Of a DNA stretch of 64,000 bases, positions 7,848-17,049 are shown piece after piece. Made by a program: the position numbers and the translations under genes. The notes beneath the pieces were generated by a model. That model did no database searches and was not told the origin of the DNA. It worked only from the letters and a program-made list of their open reading frames with translations. The DNA lies in contig CAVWSN010000037.1 of the NCBI GenBank assembly GCA_963757815.1, forward strand, positions 124,001 to 188,000, read 5' to 3'. The DNA is from JACVRW01 sp963757815 (GTDB taxonomy: Bacteria; Actinomycetota; Thermoleophilia; Solirubrobacterales; Thermoleophilaceae). Each line of letters opens with the position of its first letter. Within the stretch, counting starts at the first letter, position 1.

Positions 7848-9260
7848 TCACACAACGCCTGGAATGGCGTTGGCGGTGAGGAGGCAGCCCACTCCGACGA
7901 TGACGACCGCGGAGGCCGCCGGCAGCGCGGCCACCACGCGGCTCAGGCCGCGGCCCCCGGCGCTCCCGAGCCGCGGGAGCACCTTGCGCGCGTAGACCAC
8001 GGCCAGCCCGAGGGCGGTGAGGGTGCCCGCGAGGCCGAGGCTGAAGGCCACGATCAGGAGCAGGCCGAGCGCCACCTCATGCTGTGAGATCGCGCCGAGC
8101 AGGACCACGAGCGCCGACGGGCACGGGATGATTCCGGCCGCCGCGCCGAGCCCGATCAGGCTGCGCTTGCTGACGGTGTGGTCGTCCGCATGCCCGTGGT
8201 CGTGGTCATGGCCGTGGTGGTGGTGGTGACCGTGACCGTGCCCGTGACCGTGATCGTGATGATGGTGCGCCCAGCGCACCCGCGACCGCAGGACCCCGAA
8301 GCCGATCGCCACCACGAGCGCTCCCGAGACCAGGTTCAGCCAGGGGTAGAGGTCCTCCGGCAGCACGTACTGCGACAGCGCGAGCGTCACGAAGCCGAGC
8401 ATGAACACGCCGATCGTGTGCGCGACGGTCACCGTCGCGCCGAGGGCCACCGCGTGCCGCGGCTTGCCCTTCGTGCCGACCAGATAGGCGGCGACCATCG
8501 CCTTGCCGTGCCCGGGCGATAGGGCGTGCACGGCGCCCCAGCCGAACGCCGCCAGAAGCAGGATGAACAGCACCCCCTCGCCGGCCGCCCCCCGCTCGAA
8601 GAGCCCGGCGAACCCGTCGCTGCCGCCGCGGCTCGTCGTGACGCGCTCGCCGCCCTCGGAGCGCGGCGCCACCAGCGAGCCGTCACCAGGCGCAACCGAG
8701 AACGAGGCCTTCCGCCGGTCGGGTGGGCTGCTCAGGAGGTCCTCGGGATAGCGGCGGAGCCCGTTCGTGGGATCGCCGCTCGGCGCCTGCGTGCGCACGG
8801 CCGTGCCCTCGCCGGGCGCAGCCACGATCGCCTTCCAGCCGACCCGGTCGGCGTAGGTGTCGTCCTCGAGCGACACCCGCCTGGGCTTGTTCACCTCGGC
8901 CCGCAGACGGACTTCCAGCCGTGTCGTCTTCAGGCCACCCGCGCCGGCAGGAAAGCTCAGCCTCGGCTCGCCGAGCATGCGAAGCTCGGCGGCCCGGCCG
9001 TCGACGCGAAGCGCGAGCCCGCTCTCCACCTCGGCGAGCTTGCGCTCGAGCAGCTCCGCGCGCGGCACGCCCCGCTCCTGCACCGTCGGGACCTCCGCCT
9101 GGTCGAGGACGTAGCGGACGTCCACCCGGTCGTCGGATATCGAGACCGTGGACACGTGGTTGATCGAGAAGTTCCCGAGCGGGTGTGCCTGCGCGCTGGG
9201 AGCGGCAAGGGCCAGGACGGCCGCGGCGATCACGGCCAGGATGGTCACGCGCACCTTCAT
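7848..9260 (-). CDS. NicO/RcnA-type nickel/cobalt transporter with N-terminal extracytoplasmic domain
   Basis: 470 aa. Signal peptide MKVRVTILAVIAAAVLALAA is followed by AQAHPLGNFSINH and a ~210-aa extracytoplasmic domain. The membrane part has the NicO metal motif GAVHALSPGHGKAMVAAYL and a second motif IIPCPSALVVLLGAI. A cytosolic loop contains about 30 residues that are nearly all His, Asp and Gly, a metal-binding stretch typical of RcnA-type proteins. It probably moves Ni2+ or Co2+, and export versus import cannot be settled. It overlaps the TPR gene by 4 bp (ATGA) and so is translationally coupled to it. Confidence 0.88.
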   Translation of the reverse strand: MKVRVTILAVIAAAVLALAAPSAQAHPLGNFSINHVSTVSISDDRVDVRYVLDQAEVPTVQERGVPRAELLERKLAEVESGLALRVDGRAAELRMLGEPRLSFPAGAGGLKTTRLEVRLRAEVNKPRRVSLEDDTYADRVGWKAIVAAPGEGTAVRTQAPSGDPTNGLRRYPEDLLSSPPDRRKASFSVAPGDGSLVAPRSEGGERVTTSRGGSDGFAGLFERGAAGEGVLFILLLAAFGWGAVHALSPGHGKAMVAAYLVGTKGKPRHAVALGATVTVAHTIGVFMLGFVTLALSQYVLPEDLYPWLNLVSGALVVAIGFGVLRSRVRWAHHHHDHGHGHGHGHHHHHGHDHDHGHADDHTVSKRSLIGLGAAAGIIPCPSALVVLLGAISQHEVALGLLLIVAFSLGLAGTLTALGLAVVYARKVLPRLGSAGGRGLSRVVAALPAASAVVIVGVGCLLTANAIPGVV

Positions 9261-10489
9261 CGGAGTCCCTCCTCGAGCAGCGCCGCCGCCGACGGCGACA
9301 ATGCAGCCCGGCCGCGCCGGGCGAGCTCGTAGTGGCGCTCTGCCTGTCCGCTCCGCCCGGCTCGCTCGAGCGCGATGGCGGCGTGCAGGTTGAAGAGCGG
9401 GTCACGCGAGCCGGTGGCAAGCGCCCGGCGTGCCCAGCGCACGGCAGCGTCGGCATCGCCGGCGCGCACATGTGCCCAGCCGAGCGCGTGCGCGGAGCGG
9501 ATGCTCGGCGCTCGCTCCCAGACGCGCCGGCCCAACACCACCGCGCGCTGAGGATTGCCGTAGTCGGCCTCGAACAGCACGCTCTCCGCGTCCGGCTCGG
9601 TCGCTGCCGCGGCGTAGAGCTGCTGCTGGGCGCGTGCGCCCTCGAGCGCCGCGGCGGCCGCCTCCGGCCGGTCAAGCTCCCGCTCGACCTGGGCGAGCAG
9701 GGTCAGCGTGCCGATGAGCGGGAGTCTCTCGGCAGCGCGACGCAGGCGAGCGGCGGCTCTCCCCAGATCGCCGCTCGCCGCGTCGGCGCGCGCGAGACCG
9801 ACCATGCCGGCCGGGTAGCCGGGCAGTGATCGGAGCGCAGCTGTGTAGGCGAGCCGCGCGGCACCGGTTCGCCCTCGCTGAAGCTCGATGTCGCCGAGCA
9901 GCACCTGGACGTAGGCGAGGTTCTCGGGCGCGCCGGCACCGGCGGACGCGGCCAGCCGCATCGCCTCGACCGCACCGTCGAGGTCCCCCCGGAGCTCCCG
10001 GTAGTAGGACACCCGCGAGTAGGACGTGAGGTTGGGCTTGAGGTCGAGCAGGCGCTGGAGCGTGCGCTCGGCGGCGTCGTAGCGCCCCAGCTCGATCTGG
10101 GCGTCGGCGATGACGGGGTAAGGGCTCACGAGCTCGGGCATGAGGCGGCGCGCTTCGAGCCCGAGGCGCAGCTGCTCGCCGAAGTCATGGCGCAGGCCGG
10201 CGAGCTCGCCGGCGCCGAGCAGAGCGTCGACGTTGCGGGGGTCCCTCCGGAGCGCGGCATCGAAGCTGCGCTCGGCGCGGTCGTAGTTGCCGGGATCGCC
10301 GTTGTCGCGGGCCTTCTGAAGATAGGTGTCGCCGAGCGACACGAAGTCGGCGGCGCTGACGGCGCCGCCTGAGCTCTCCGGCAGCTCGACCTCGCGGCCG
10401 CCTCCGAACGAGAGGAGCAGAGCGAGCGTGAGGCCGAAGGCGACGAGCGGCACCAGAAGCTTGAGGAGATGTGGTCGGATCGCTGTCAT
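9257..10489 (-). CDS. Membrane-anchored TPR-repeat protein
   Basis: 410 aa. One N-terminal helix (LLVPLVAFGLTLALLLSFGG) is followed by at least eight tetratricopeptide-like units, for example YDRAERSFDAALRRDPRNVD and GQAERHYELARRGRAAL. TPRs form protein-docking solenoids. The gene sits between DUF4331 and the NicO transporter on the same strand and overlaps the latter, so a scaffold role for metal handling or the DUF4331 protein is possible but unproven. Confidence 0.8.
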   Translation of the reverse strand: MTAIRPHLLKLLVPLVAFGLTLALLLSFGGGREVELPESSGGAVSAADFVSLGDTYLQKARDNGDPGNYDRAERSFDAALRRDPRNVDALLGAGELAGLRHDFGEQLRLGLEARRLMPELVSPYPVIADAQIELGRYDAAERTLQRLLDLKPNLTSYSRVSYYRELRGDLDGAVEAMRLAASAGAGAPENLAYVQVLLGDIELQRGRTGAARLAYTAALRSLPGYPAGMVGLARADAASGDLGRAAARLRRAAERLPLIGTLTLLAQVERELDRPEAAAAALEGARAQQQLYAAAATEPDAESVLFEADYGNPQRAVVLGRRVWERAPSIRSAHALGWAHVRAGDADAAVRWARRALATGSRDPLFNLHAAIALERAGRSGQAERHYELARRGRAALSPSAAALLEEGLR

Positions 10490-10520
10490 TTGGGTGTGGG
10501 GAGATCGGGGAGATGGGCGG

Positions 10521-10568
10521 GTGGCGTCTCGGCCGCCCGCCCGCCGGAGGGGCGGGCGGGCAGGCCGA
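10521..10568. terminator. Long GC hairpin between DUF4331 and TPR genes
   Basis: Complementary runs GGCCGCCCGCCCGCC and GGGCGGGCGGGCAGGCC around a short loop, without a T tract. It could be a terminator or an attenuating or mRNA-stabilising hairpin after the DUF4331 gene. Confidence 0.5.
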
Positions 10569-10581
10569 GAGCCGGGGGTGT

Positions 10582-12028
10582 TTACGGCGTCGGCGGCTGC
10601 GGCACTGGTGCGTGCTGCGGCTCGATCCGCTTGAGCGTGCTGTTGAACCCGTCGTTGGCGAGGCCGACGTACGGGAACTGAGCCCGGAACGCCTTGTCGT
10701 TCCGGTCGACGCCGTCCCCGAGCGGGATGTTCTTCGGGGGCGACAGCAGAGCGCCCGCGATCACGCGGAGCTCGATGTCGACGACGTCGTCGGTCAGACG
10801 CCGGCCGTTCGGGAACCCGGCGAGGTCACCCGCCAGGACGCCGAACCGGTTCGGATTGGCCGACGGCGCAACGCCCAGGTTCAGCTTGAGCGTGTCGGCC
10901 GCAGCCGGGTTCTTGCCGATCTGAGTCAGCCCGGGCACGCCGGTAAGGAGCGCCTGGACGATGTCAGTCCGGTTGTTCTCCTGGATGCCGAGGCCGAACA
11001 GCGCGTTCAGGATGCGCGCCGGCTCCGGGTTCAGAGCGAACTTGCCGAAGTTCTTCGCGTCGTTCGCGGGCGACGTCGCGTTGAACTTGTCCTTCATGCC
11101 GATCGGGATGATCACCTCGTTGATGAGGGGATTGCCCAGCCGGCTGACCTGCACGTAACCGTCGTCCTTCGAGCGCTTCCCGCGCTTGCCCGACGCGAAG
11201 ACGGAGCCGCGCTTGCGCTCGGTGGTCGACCACACGCCGACGACTGCGTTGCCGGCCTTCATGTCGGCCACCTGCTTGCCGTCACGCGTGACTTCGCGCT
11301 CCGGCACCTGCAGCACGAACGACTTGGTGTTGTAGCCCGCCACGTCGTCCTTGCCGCCGCCCTGGTTGCCTAGGCCGATCATCGGACGGCCGGGCTTGTC
11401 GATGTTGATCCCGTCGAAGATCGAACCGAGATCGACGAAGAACGCATCGTCCGCGGGCGTGACGATCGTCTTGCCGCCGCCCTTCAGCGGGGTGACTCCA
11501 CCGGCCTCCACGTTGGCGAAGTTCGGGATCGTCTTCGGACCGACGTTGTCCGGCACCACCGGCGCGTCGTTGGCGATGCGCTTGGAGGCGACGAGCTTGC
11601 GGTCCTTGTTGTAGGTCTCCTTGTAGAGGTCGTAGGTCTGGACGAGGTTGATGTCCGGATCGTTGACCGAGTCGACCGTCGGGGCCGCGTACAGGAACGA
11701 GTTGGGGTTGCGGAACCGGGTCTTGAAGTCCCAGCGGTACGCAACGTCCTCGTATCCGTCGCCCGTGTTGTCGATCTTGACGTAGTACCGGGCGTTCTCA
11801 TCCAGCGGATAGAAATTCGGTCCGCCGGCGGGATCCGCGAGCGGGATCCAGTTGGCCACGACCGTCAGGCTGCCCGTGGGCGTCAGGCGCCGTGTAGGCC
11901 CAGACGTCCGTGTTGTCCGCGGTCGGATCCTTCAGGATCCTCGGCGCTTCGCGGTGACTCGAGCCGATGCTCAAAGGCACCGCCACCGCCACGGCCAGGA
12001 GGGCCGCGAGAAACGAGAGCCACTTCAT
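10582..12028 (-). CDS. DUF4331 secreted protein (one frameshift)
   Basis: The ATG at 12028 gives a signal peptide (LSFLAALLAVAVAVPLSIG) and SSHREAPRILKDPTADNTDV, the hallmark N-terminus of DUF4331. After a shift near 11880 the second frame continues VANWIPLADPAGGPNFYPLD and runs about 425 aa to PVPQPPTP. Later conserved blocks include RLGNPLINEVIIPIGMKDKF and FPNGRRLTDDVVDIELRVIA. The family is exported and of unknown function. Synteny with TPR and NicO genes and a Fur-like palindrome upstream suggest a metal-linked role. Confidence 0.85.
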
Positions 12029-12154
12029 GTAGAGCTCCTCAGTGATGGTTTGGGCCAGGGGGTCTTCCCGGCACTCACTGAGCGGTCATTCGTGCTGACC
12101 CGTGAGTCGGATCACACATGGACTTCCTGCAAATCACCACTATCTGCGCCTGAG

Positions 12155-12176
12155 TCGCAAGTGCGAGCGGCTCGCA
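12155..12176. promoter_or_regulatory. Overlapping palindromes upstream of DUF4331 gene
   Basis: 12155-12166 reads TCGCAAGTGCGA, matching the site at 7831 except for the centre. 12162-12176 reads TGCGAGCGGCTCGCA, a perfect 15-bp palindrome sharing its left arm. Overlapping dimer sites of this type are common for Fur-family proteins. It lies between the divergent DUF4331 and RsbW-like genes. Confidence 0.55.
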
Positions 12177-12250
12177 ATTGAAATGTTCCGGCGATCCGCG
12201 CGTCCAACTCGGGCGTAAGACTTCGCAGAAGGCGTCGTTTGGACCTGTAG

Positions 12251-12646
12251 ATGGCCGATTTCACTCCCCGAGAGCACTCGATCAGCGCCGACGTCTCGCG
12301 TCTCAAGGAGGCGCGCGACTTCGCCGAGCGAGCGGCCCGCGAGTTCGGCCTCGGCGAGGAGGACAGCTACCAGGTCAAGCTGGCGATCAGCGAGGCGGTC
12401 ACGAACGCGATCCAGCACGGCTCGTCCTCGCCCACCGATCCGATCAGGATCGTCGTGGCCGAGGAGGCCGGAGCGCTCGTGTTCGAGGTGATCGACACGG
12501 GGCGCTTCCGTCCCCGCGTCCGGCGCGGTGTCCTTCCCGAGTCCGGCCGCGGCCTCGAGTTCATGCGCCTGCTCATGGACGAGGTGGATCTCCGGCCGGG
12601 CCTGACGGGGACGCTCCTGCGCATCTCGAAGCGGCCGGCCATCTGA
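12251..12646 (+). CDS. RsbW-like anti-sigma factor / serine kinase (HATPase_c_2)
   Basis: 131 aa. The GHKL ATPase N-box is AISEAVTNAIQHGSSSP, the G1 box is VIDTGRFRP and the G2 box is ESGRGLEFMRLLMDEVDL. Proteins of this size bind and inhibit SigB/SigF-type sigma factors or phosphorylate their anti-anti-sigma partners. No anti-anti-sigma gene is adjacent. Two SigF-like sigma factors lie elsewhere in the window (35.3 and 60.5 kb), but a direct link is inference. Confidence 0.85.
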   Translation: MADFTPREHSISADVSRLKEARDFAERAAREFGLGEEDSYQVKLAISEAVTNAIQHGSSSPTDPIRIVVAEEAGALVFEVIDTGRFRPRVRRGVLPESGRGLEFMRLLMDEVDLRPGLTGTLLRISKRPAI

Positions 12647-12813
12647 GCTGTGGAGCCCCGACGGCGGCCATTCGCCGCCGAAAGAGGACGACCGCCGGGC
12701 GAAACCTTCGCTACGGGAGGTCGTCACCGGCCGTCGCCGGGGCAGAGCTAGATTCGCCGCGCCGCCGCCGGCTCCTCCCGTGACCGGCGAAGCCAGTATT
12801 ACTATGGCCGCCC

Positions 12814-13179
12814 GTGCGCCGTCCGCTCGTCATTGCCTGCGCCGCTGCCGCCGGCCTGCTCGCCGCATGCGGCGGCGAGATCGAGGTCCCGGAGGACGAG
12901 CCTGTCGCCCACCGCGGCGCGGTCCTATTCAATGAACGCTGCTCGGGCTGCCACTCGATCGACGCGGCCAACGCCTACGGCTCGAAGCCGGAGGGCCAGC
13001 TGCAGGGCGGCGAGCGCACGAACGGGCCGAACTTCAACGTCCGCAAGGTGAGCCGCGACGACGCCCTGTTCGCCATCCGCAACGGCGGCTTCTCGGGGGC
13101 GATCATGCCCGCGAACATCGTGGTCGGCGAGGACGCCGAGGAGGTGGCGGACTTCCTCGCTGAGTACTCGGGCAAGTAA
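12814..13179 (+). CDS. Small c-type cytochrome lipoprotein
   Basis: 121 aa. The signal ends in a lipobox (GLLAACGG), so the protein is probably lipid-anchored outside the membrane. The haem-binding motif is CSGCH and the likely distal Met ligand lies in SGAIMPANIV. The domain is about 90 residues, as in cytochrome c class I electron carriers. The start is ATP-independent of neighbours: a GTG at 12814 follows a 168-bp gap with a small GC hairpin. The serS start is 20 bp downstream. The redox partner is unknown. Confidence 0.82.
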   Translation: MRRPLVIACAAAAGLLAACGGEIEVPEDEPVAHRGAVLFNERCSGCHSIDAANAYGSKPEGQLQGGERTNGPNFNVRKVSRDDALFAIRNGGFSGAIMPANIVVGEDAEEVADFLAEYSGK

Positions 13180-13199
13180 GGCGAGGGCGAGACCCCGCC

Positions 13200-14474
13200 G
13201 TGCTCGACCTGAGACAGATCCGGGAGGACCCCGGCCCCGCGCGCGACGCGCTCGCGCGGCGCGGGGTCGACACGGCGGTCCTCGACGAAGCGCTCGAGCT
13301 CGACGAGCGCCGCCGGGAGCTGCTCCCGGAGCTCGAGGAGCTCCGCCGGCGCAAGAACGAGGCCTCCAAGCGGATCGGCGAGCTCCAGCGCTCGGATGAG
13401 GACGCCTCCGAGGCGATCGCCGAGGTGCGCAGTGCCTCCGGCCGGGAGAAGGAGCTCGCCGAGGAGCTGAGGTCGGTTGAGGAGGGCCGCGCGGCGGCGC
13501 TCGCGGCGCTCCCCAACCTGCCGGACCCGAGCGCACCGCCCGCCGATGAGGTGCTGCGCGTGGTCGGCGATCCGGGCGCGGAGGGACGCGACCATGTCGA
13601 GCTGCTCGGCGACCTGGTCGACCTCGAGGCGGGGGCCCGCGTGGCCGGCTCGCGCTTCGTGTATCTCAAGGGTCCCGTCGTGAGGCTGCAGTTCGCACTC
13701 GTCCAATGGGCACTCGAGCTCCTGGAGGAGAAGGGCTTCAGCCCGGTCGTGCCGCCCGTGCTGGTCCGCGAGCAGGCGCTCTTCGGCACGGGCATGCTGC
13801 CCGACACCGAGCAGCAGATCTACCTCGTCCCCGACGACGACCTGTACCTGGCCGGCACCTCGGAGGTGCCGCTCGCGTCGCTTCACGGAGGCGAGATCCT
13901 CGGACCAGGGGAGCTGCCGCTCCGCTACGCGGGCGTCTCCACCTGCTTCCGCCGTGAGGCGGGCGCGGCGGGCAAGGACGCGCGCGGGATCTTCCGCGTG
14001 CACCAATTCGACAAGGTCGAGATGTTCTCGTTCGTCGAGCCCGATGCGTCCGTCGAGGAGCACGAGCGCCTGCTCTCGATAGAGGAGGAGATCCTCGGCG
14101 CGCTCGAGCTGCCCTACCGCGTTGTCAACATCGCCGTGGACGACCTGGGCGCGTCGGCGGCCAAGAAGTACGACCTCGAGGCGTGGCTGCCGGGGCAGGG
14201 ACGCTTCCGCGAGCTGACCTCCACCTCCAACACGACCGACTTCCAGGCCCGCCGCCTCGACATCCGCCAACGCCCGGCCGAGGGCGAGGCGCCCCGCCAC
14301 GTCCACACGCTCAACGGCACCGCGGTGGCCGTGGGGCGCACGATCATCGCGATCGCCGAGAACCACCAGCGCGACGACGGGACGGTCGAGATCCCGGCGG
14401 TGCTGCACCCGTTCGGGGCGCCCGCGGAGATTCAGGCGGGCGCCGGCGCCGGGACGTCCGGTTCGTCCGCATAA
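13200..14474 (+). CDS. serS: Seryl-tRNA synthetase
   Basis: 424 aa, normal length. The start is GTG 13200 (MLDLRQIREDP, the usual SerRS opening). The N-terminal coiled-coil arm (residues about 30-100) is rich in Glu and Arg. Class II motif 2 is in STCFRREAGAAGKDARGIFR and motif 3 is NGTAVAVGRTIIAIAENHQ. The TSEVPLASLH serine-pocket loop is present. It charges tRNA-Ser in the cytosol, and a tRNA-Ser(TGA) gene lies 1.6 kb downstream. The 3' end overlaps the convergent DHA2 gene by 43 bp. Confidence 0.97.
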   Translation: MLDLRQIREDPGPARDALARRGVDTAVLDEALELDERRRELLPELEELRRRKNEASKRIGELQRSDEDASEAIAEVRSASGREKELAEELRSVEEGRAAALAALPNLPDPSAPPADEVLRVVGDPGAEGRDHVELLGDLVDLEAGARVAGSRFVYLKGPVVRLQFALVQWALELLEEKGFSPVVPPVLVREQALFGTGMLPDTEQQIYLVPDDDLYLAGTSEVPLASLHGGEILGPGELPLRYAGVSTCFRREAGAAGKDARGIFRVHQFDKVEMFSFVEPDASVEEHERLLSIEEEILGALELPYRVVNIAVDDLGASAAKKYDLEAWLPGQGRFRELTSTSNTTDFQARRLDIRQRPAEGEAPRHVHTLNGTAVAVGRTIIAIAENHQRDDGTVEIPAVLHPFGAPAEIQAGAGAGTSGSSA

Positions 14475-15987
14475 CGCGTCCGGCGCAGGATCAGAAAGGC
14501 GACGACTGAGGCGAGCAGCAGGACGGCGCCGCAGACCCAGAACGCCGCCGCGATGCCGTCGGTGATCGAGTCGCGCGCGCCTTCGAGGATCGTCCGGGAG
14601 TCCGCGCCCGACGTGCCCTGGAGAATCTCGGCGCGGTCGGACGGGTCCTCCGCCAGGATCCTCTCGGTGCGCTCGACCTTGGCCTCCGACTCGCCGAGCC
14701 CGAGCAGGAGGTCGCTCAGGCGGTCGTCCTGGACGGTGGCCACGATCGTGCCGAGGATCGCGATGCCCATGGTGGCACCGACCTGGCGCACCGTCTGGAT
14801 CGTGCCCGACGCCTGGCCGCGAAGCCGAACCGGCGCCGAGCTCATCGCATCCGTGTTGGTGGGGCTCATCACCATCCCGATGCCGGCGCCGATCAGGACG
14901 TAGCCCGGCACGAGCAGCCCGTATTCGAACTCGTGGAGCAACGCGGCGGTCAGTCCGAAGCCGATGGCGGCGACGAGGGTTCCGCCTGCTACGAGCCCGC
15001 GCGGACCGGCCCGGTCGTAGATCCGCCCCGCGACGGGTGCCGCCACGAGCAGCGGCAACGTGATCGGAAGCATCGCGAGACCGGCCTCGATCGGCGAGAA
15101 GCCGAGCATGTCCTGGGCGTAGATCGCGCCGAAGATCGTGAGGGAGATCAGGGCTGAACTGGGCCATGAAGAGGACGAGCGTGTCGCCTCTGAAGTTGCG
15201 AACCGCGAACAGCCGCAGTTCCACGAGTGGCGCGCTCGCTCGCAGCTCGATCAGCACGAAGAGGGCGAGCAGCACAACGCCGAGGCCGAGCAGGACGAGC
15301 GTGCGCGCCGAGCCCCAGCCCCAGTTGCTGGCCTCCATGAGCGCGAGAACGAGCGCCGTGAGCCCGGGCACGAGTGTCACGAAGCCGGGGAAGTCGAAGG
15401 GCTGGCGGCCCTCGACACGGCCCTCCGGCCTCGTCCACAGCACCATCGCGATGGTCGCGACGCCCAGAGGCAGGTTGATCCAGAAGACCCAGCGCCAGTC
15501 GAGCGACTCGGTCAAGAGCCCGCCGATGAGCGGGCCCGAGCGACAGGAAGATCATCGAGAACCCGGCGTAGATTCCCATCGCCTTGCCGCGCTCGTCGAC
15601 GCCGAATGTGTTGACGACGATCGTCGCGGTGGGCGGGATCATCAGCGCCGCTCCGATGCCCTGGAGAGCGCGAGCGCCGATCAGCCACGCGCCCGACGGC
15701 GCGAGGCCACACAGCGCGGAGCAGATGACGAACGCGGCCACTCCCCCGATCAGGACGCCGACGCGGTTGAACATGTCGGAGATCCGCCCGGCAACACCCA
15801 CGAACACGGCGAGGGCGAGCAGGAAGGCGTTCACGACCCACTGCAGCTCGGTCTGGCCCAGGTCGAGGTCGGCCTGGATCGACGGCAGGGCGACGCTCAC
15901 GACCGTCGAGTCGAGCATCATCATCGACAGCGTCCCCGTCATGGCGGCGAGGATCCACCAGCGCCGCGCAGGGCCGGTCGCGGCCAT
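14432..15987 (-). CDS. DHA2-family (EmrB/QacA) MFS drug exporter, two frameshifts
   Basis: Three frames join into one ~520-aa transporter with about 14 helices. The first frame has helix 1 with MMMLDSTVVSVALPSIQADL and motif A GRISDMFNRVGVLI, then IGAALMIPPTATIVVNTFG. The second continues WRWVFWINLPLGVATIAMV. The third has MLGFSPIEAGLAMLPITLPL and QVGATMGIAILGTIVATVQ. Breaks fall near 15540 and 15150. The family exports drugs or lipids by proton antiport. The preferred start is MAATGPARRWW at 15987. Confidence 0.85.
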
Positions 15988-16056
15988 GGCCGGAGTCTCG
16001 CGCACCTACGGGCCGGCGGGCAACCCGGTCCGCGCGGCCTAGGATTCAGACCGCCC

Positions 16057-16145
16057 GGAGGGGTGGCAGAGTCCGGTCGATTGCAGCTGCCTTGAAAGCA
16101 GCCGGCCTCGCAAGGGGCCCGGGGGTTCGAATCCCTCCCCCTCCG
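16057..16145 (+). tRNA. tRNA-Ser(TGA)
   Basis: 89-nt class II tRNA. Acceptor GGAGGGG pairs with CCCCTCC, the anticodon stem is GCTGC/GCAGC with loop CTTGAAA, a long variable arm follows, and the T loop is TTCGAAT. No CCA is encoded. Confidence 0.95.
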
Positions 16146-16176
16146 CTCCGGATCCGCATCGCCTGGCTGTGTCATC

Positions 16177-16210
16177 GCCCGGCTCGCGTGCGAAGCACGC
16201 GTCGCCGGGC
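16177..16210 (+). terminator. Hairpin after tRNA-Ser(TGA)
   Basis: Arms GCCCGGC/GCCGGGC enclose an inner stem CGCGTGC/GCACGCG, followed by TCTT. Probable tRNA terminator. Confidence 0.65.
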
Positions 16211-16362
16211 TCTTCCTTGCCAGGCGGGCGTCCCGAAGCGGAGGGGGAGGGATTTCATCCCTCCCGGCTTCATCCCTGCATGAGAGGCGGCCTCCTCGAC
16301 GACATGCCGCACGTGACGGCTCTCACCCTGCTGCCCGAGTAGCCGCCGTTATCTTGGGCCGC

Positions 16363-16992
16363 ATGGACTCCTTTGGCGACGTGGTCACGAGCGAGGACGA
16401 GCTGCGCGAGGTCGTTCCGGCCCCGCCCGAGGGCGCGCCTGCCCTGCGCAAGCAGATCGACCATCTCGACGAGCACTGCCGTGACTTCATCGCCCGGGCG
16501 CCGTTCTTCCTGCTCGCCACCTCGAGCGCCGCAGGGGACTGCGACGCGTCGCCGCGAGGCGGGCCGCCAGGGTTCGTGCGGGTGCTCGACGAGCGGCGGC
16601 TGCTCGTCCCGGAGTACCCCGGAAACCGGCGCGCCGACTCGCATCGCAACCTGCTCGAGAACCCGCGCGCCGCGATGCTGTTCACGATCCCCGGGCTGCG
16701 CGAGACGCTGCGGGTGGCGGGCAGGGCGTGCATCACGCGCGACGAGGGATTGCTCGCCGGCCTCGGCGTCAACGGGCGCGCGCCCAGGCTCGGGATCGGG
16801 CTCGAGGTCGAGGAGGCCTTCATCCACTGCGCCAAGGCATTCATCCGCTCGGGCCTGTGGCAGCCGGAGACGTGGCCCGAGGAGCTCCCGTCGGCCTCGG
16901 CGATCCTGCGCGATCACATCGACATCCCGGATGTGAGCACCGAGGACGTCGCCGCGAGGCTGCGGGAGAGCTACGAGAAGACGCTCTACTGA
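16363..16992 (+). CDS. Pyridoxamine 5'-phosphate oxidase-family FMN protein (MSMEG_1061-like)
   Basis: 209 aa from MDSFGDVV; an ATG nine bases earlier is also possible. The split-barrel core reads FIARAPFFLLATSSAAGDCD, ASPRGGPPGFVRVLDERRLL, RRADSHRNLLENPRAAMLF and then HCAKAFIRSGLW. This matches the MSMEG_1061 subgroup of FMN- or F420-binding flavoproteins, which probably reduce or oxidise small molecules. The substrate is unknown. It is transcribed alone and ends before a strong bidirectional hairpin. Confidence 0.85.
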   Translation: MDSFGDVVTSEDELREVVPAPPEGAPALRKQIDHLDEHCRDFIARAPFFLLATSSAAGDCDASPRGGPPGFVRVLDERRLLVPEYPGNRRADSHRNLLENPRAAMLFTIPGLRETLRVAGRACITRDEGLLAGLGVNGRAPRLGIGLEVEEAFIHCAKAFIRSGLWQPETWPEELPSASAILRDHIDIPDVSTEDVAARLRESYEKTLY

Positions 16993-17006
16993 GCAGGCCG
17001 CGGCCG

Positions 17007-17036
17007 CCCGGCGGGCGCCCGCTGGCGCCCGCCGGG
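17007..17036. terminator. Perfect 13-bp stem terminator between convergent genes
   Basis: CCCGGCGGGCGCC and its exact complement around loop CGCT, between the PPOX gene and the convergent LVIVD/RTX gene. It is suited to ending both transcripts. Confidence 0.7.
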
Positions 17037-17049
17037 TAGGCCGCTTGCG

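Noticed and set aside
8195..8280. GTG/CCG-rich simple repeat as a regulatory or repeat element
   Set aside because: It encodes the His-rich loop of the NicO transporter.
12975..15515. 846-codon minus-strand open frame across serS
   Set aside because: Antisense shadow of serS. The only real coding part is the DHA2 segment at its 5' end (about 15150-15540).
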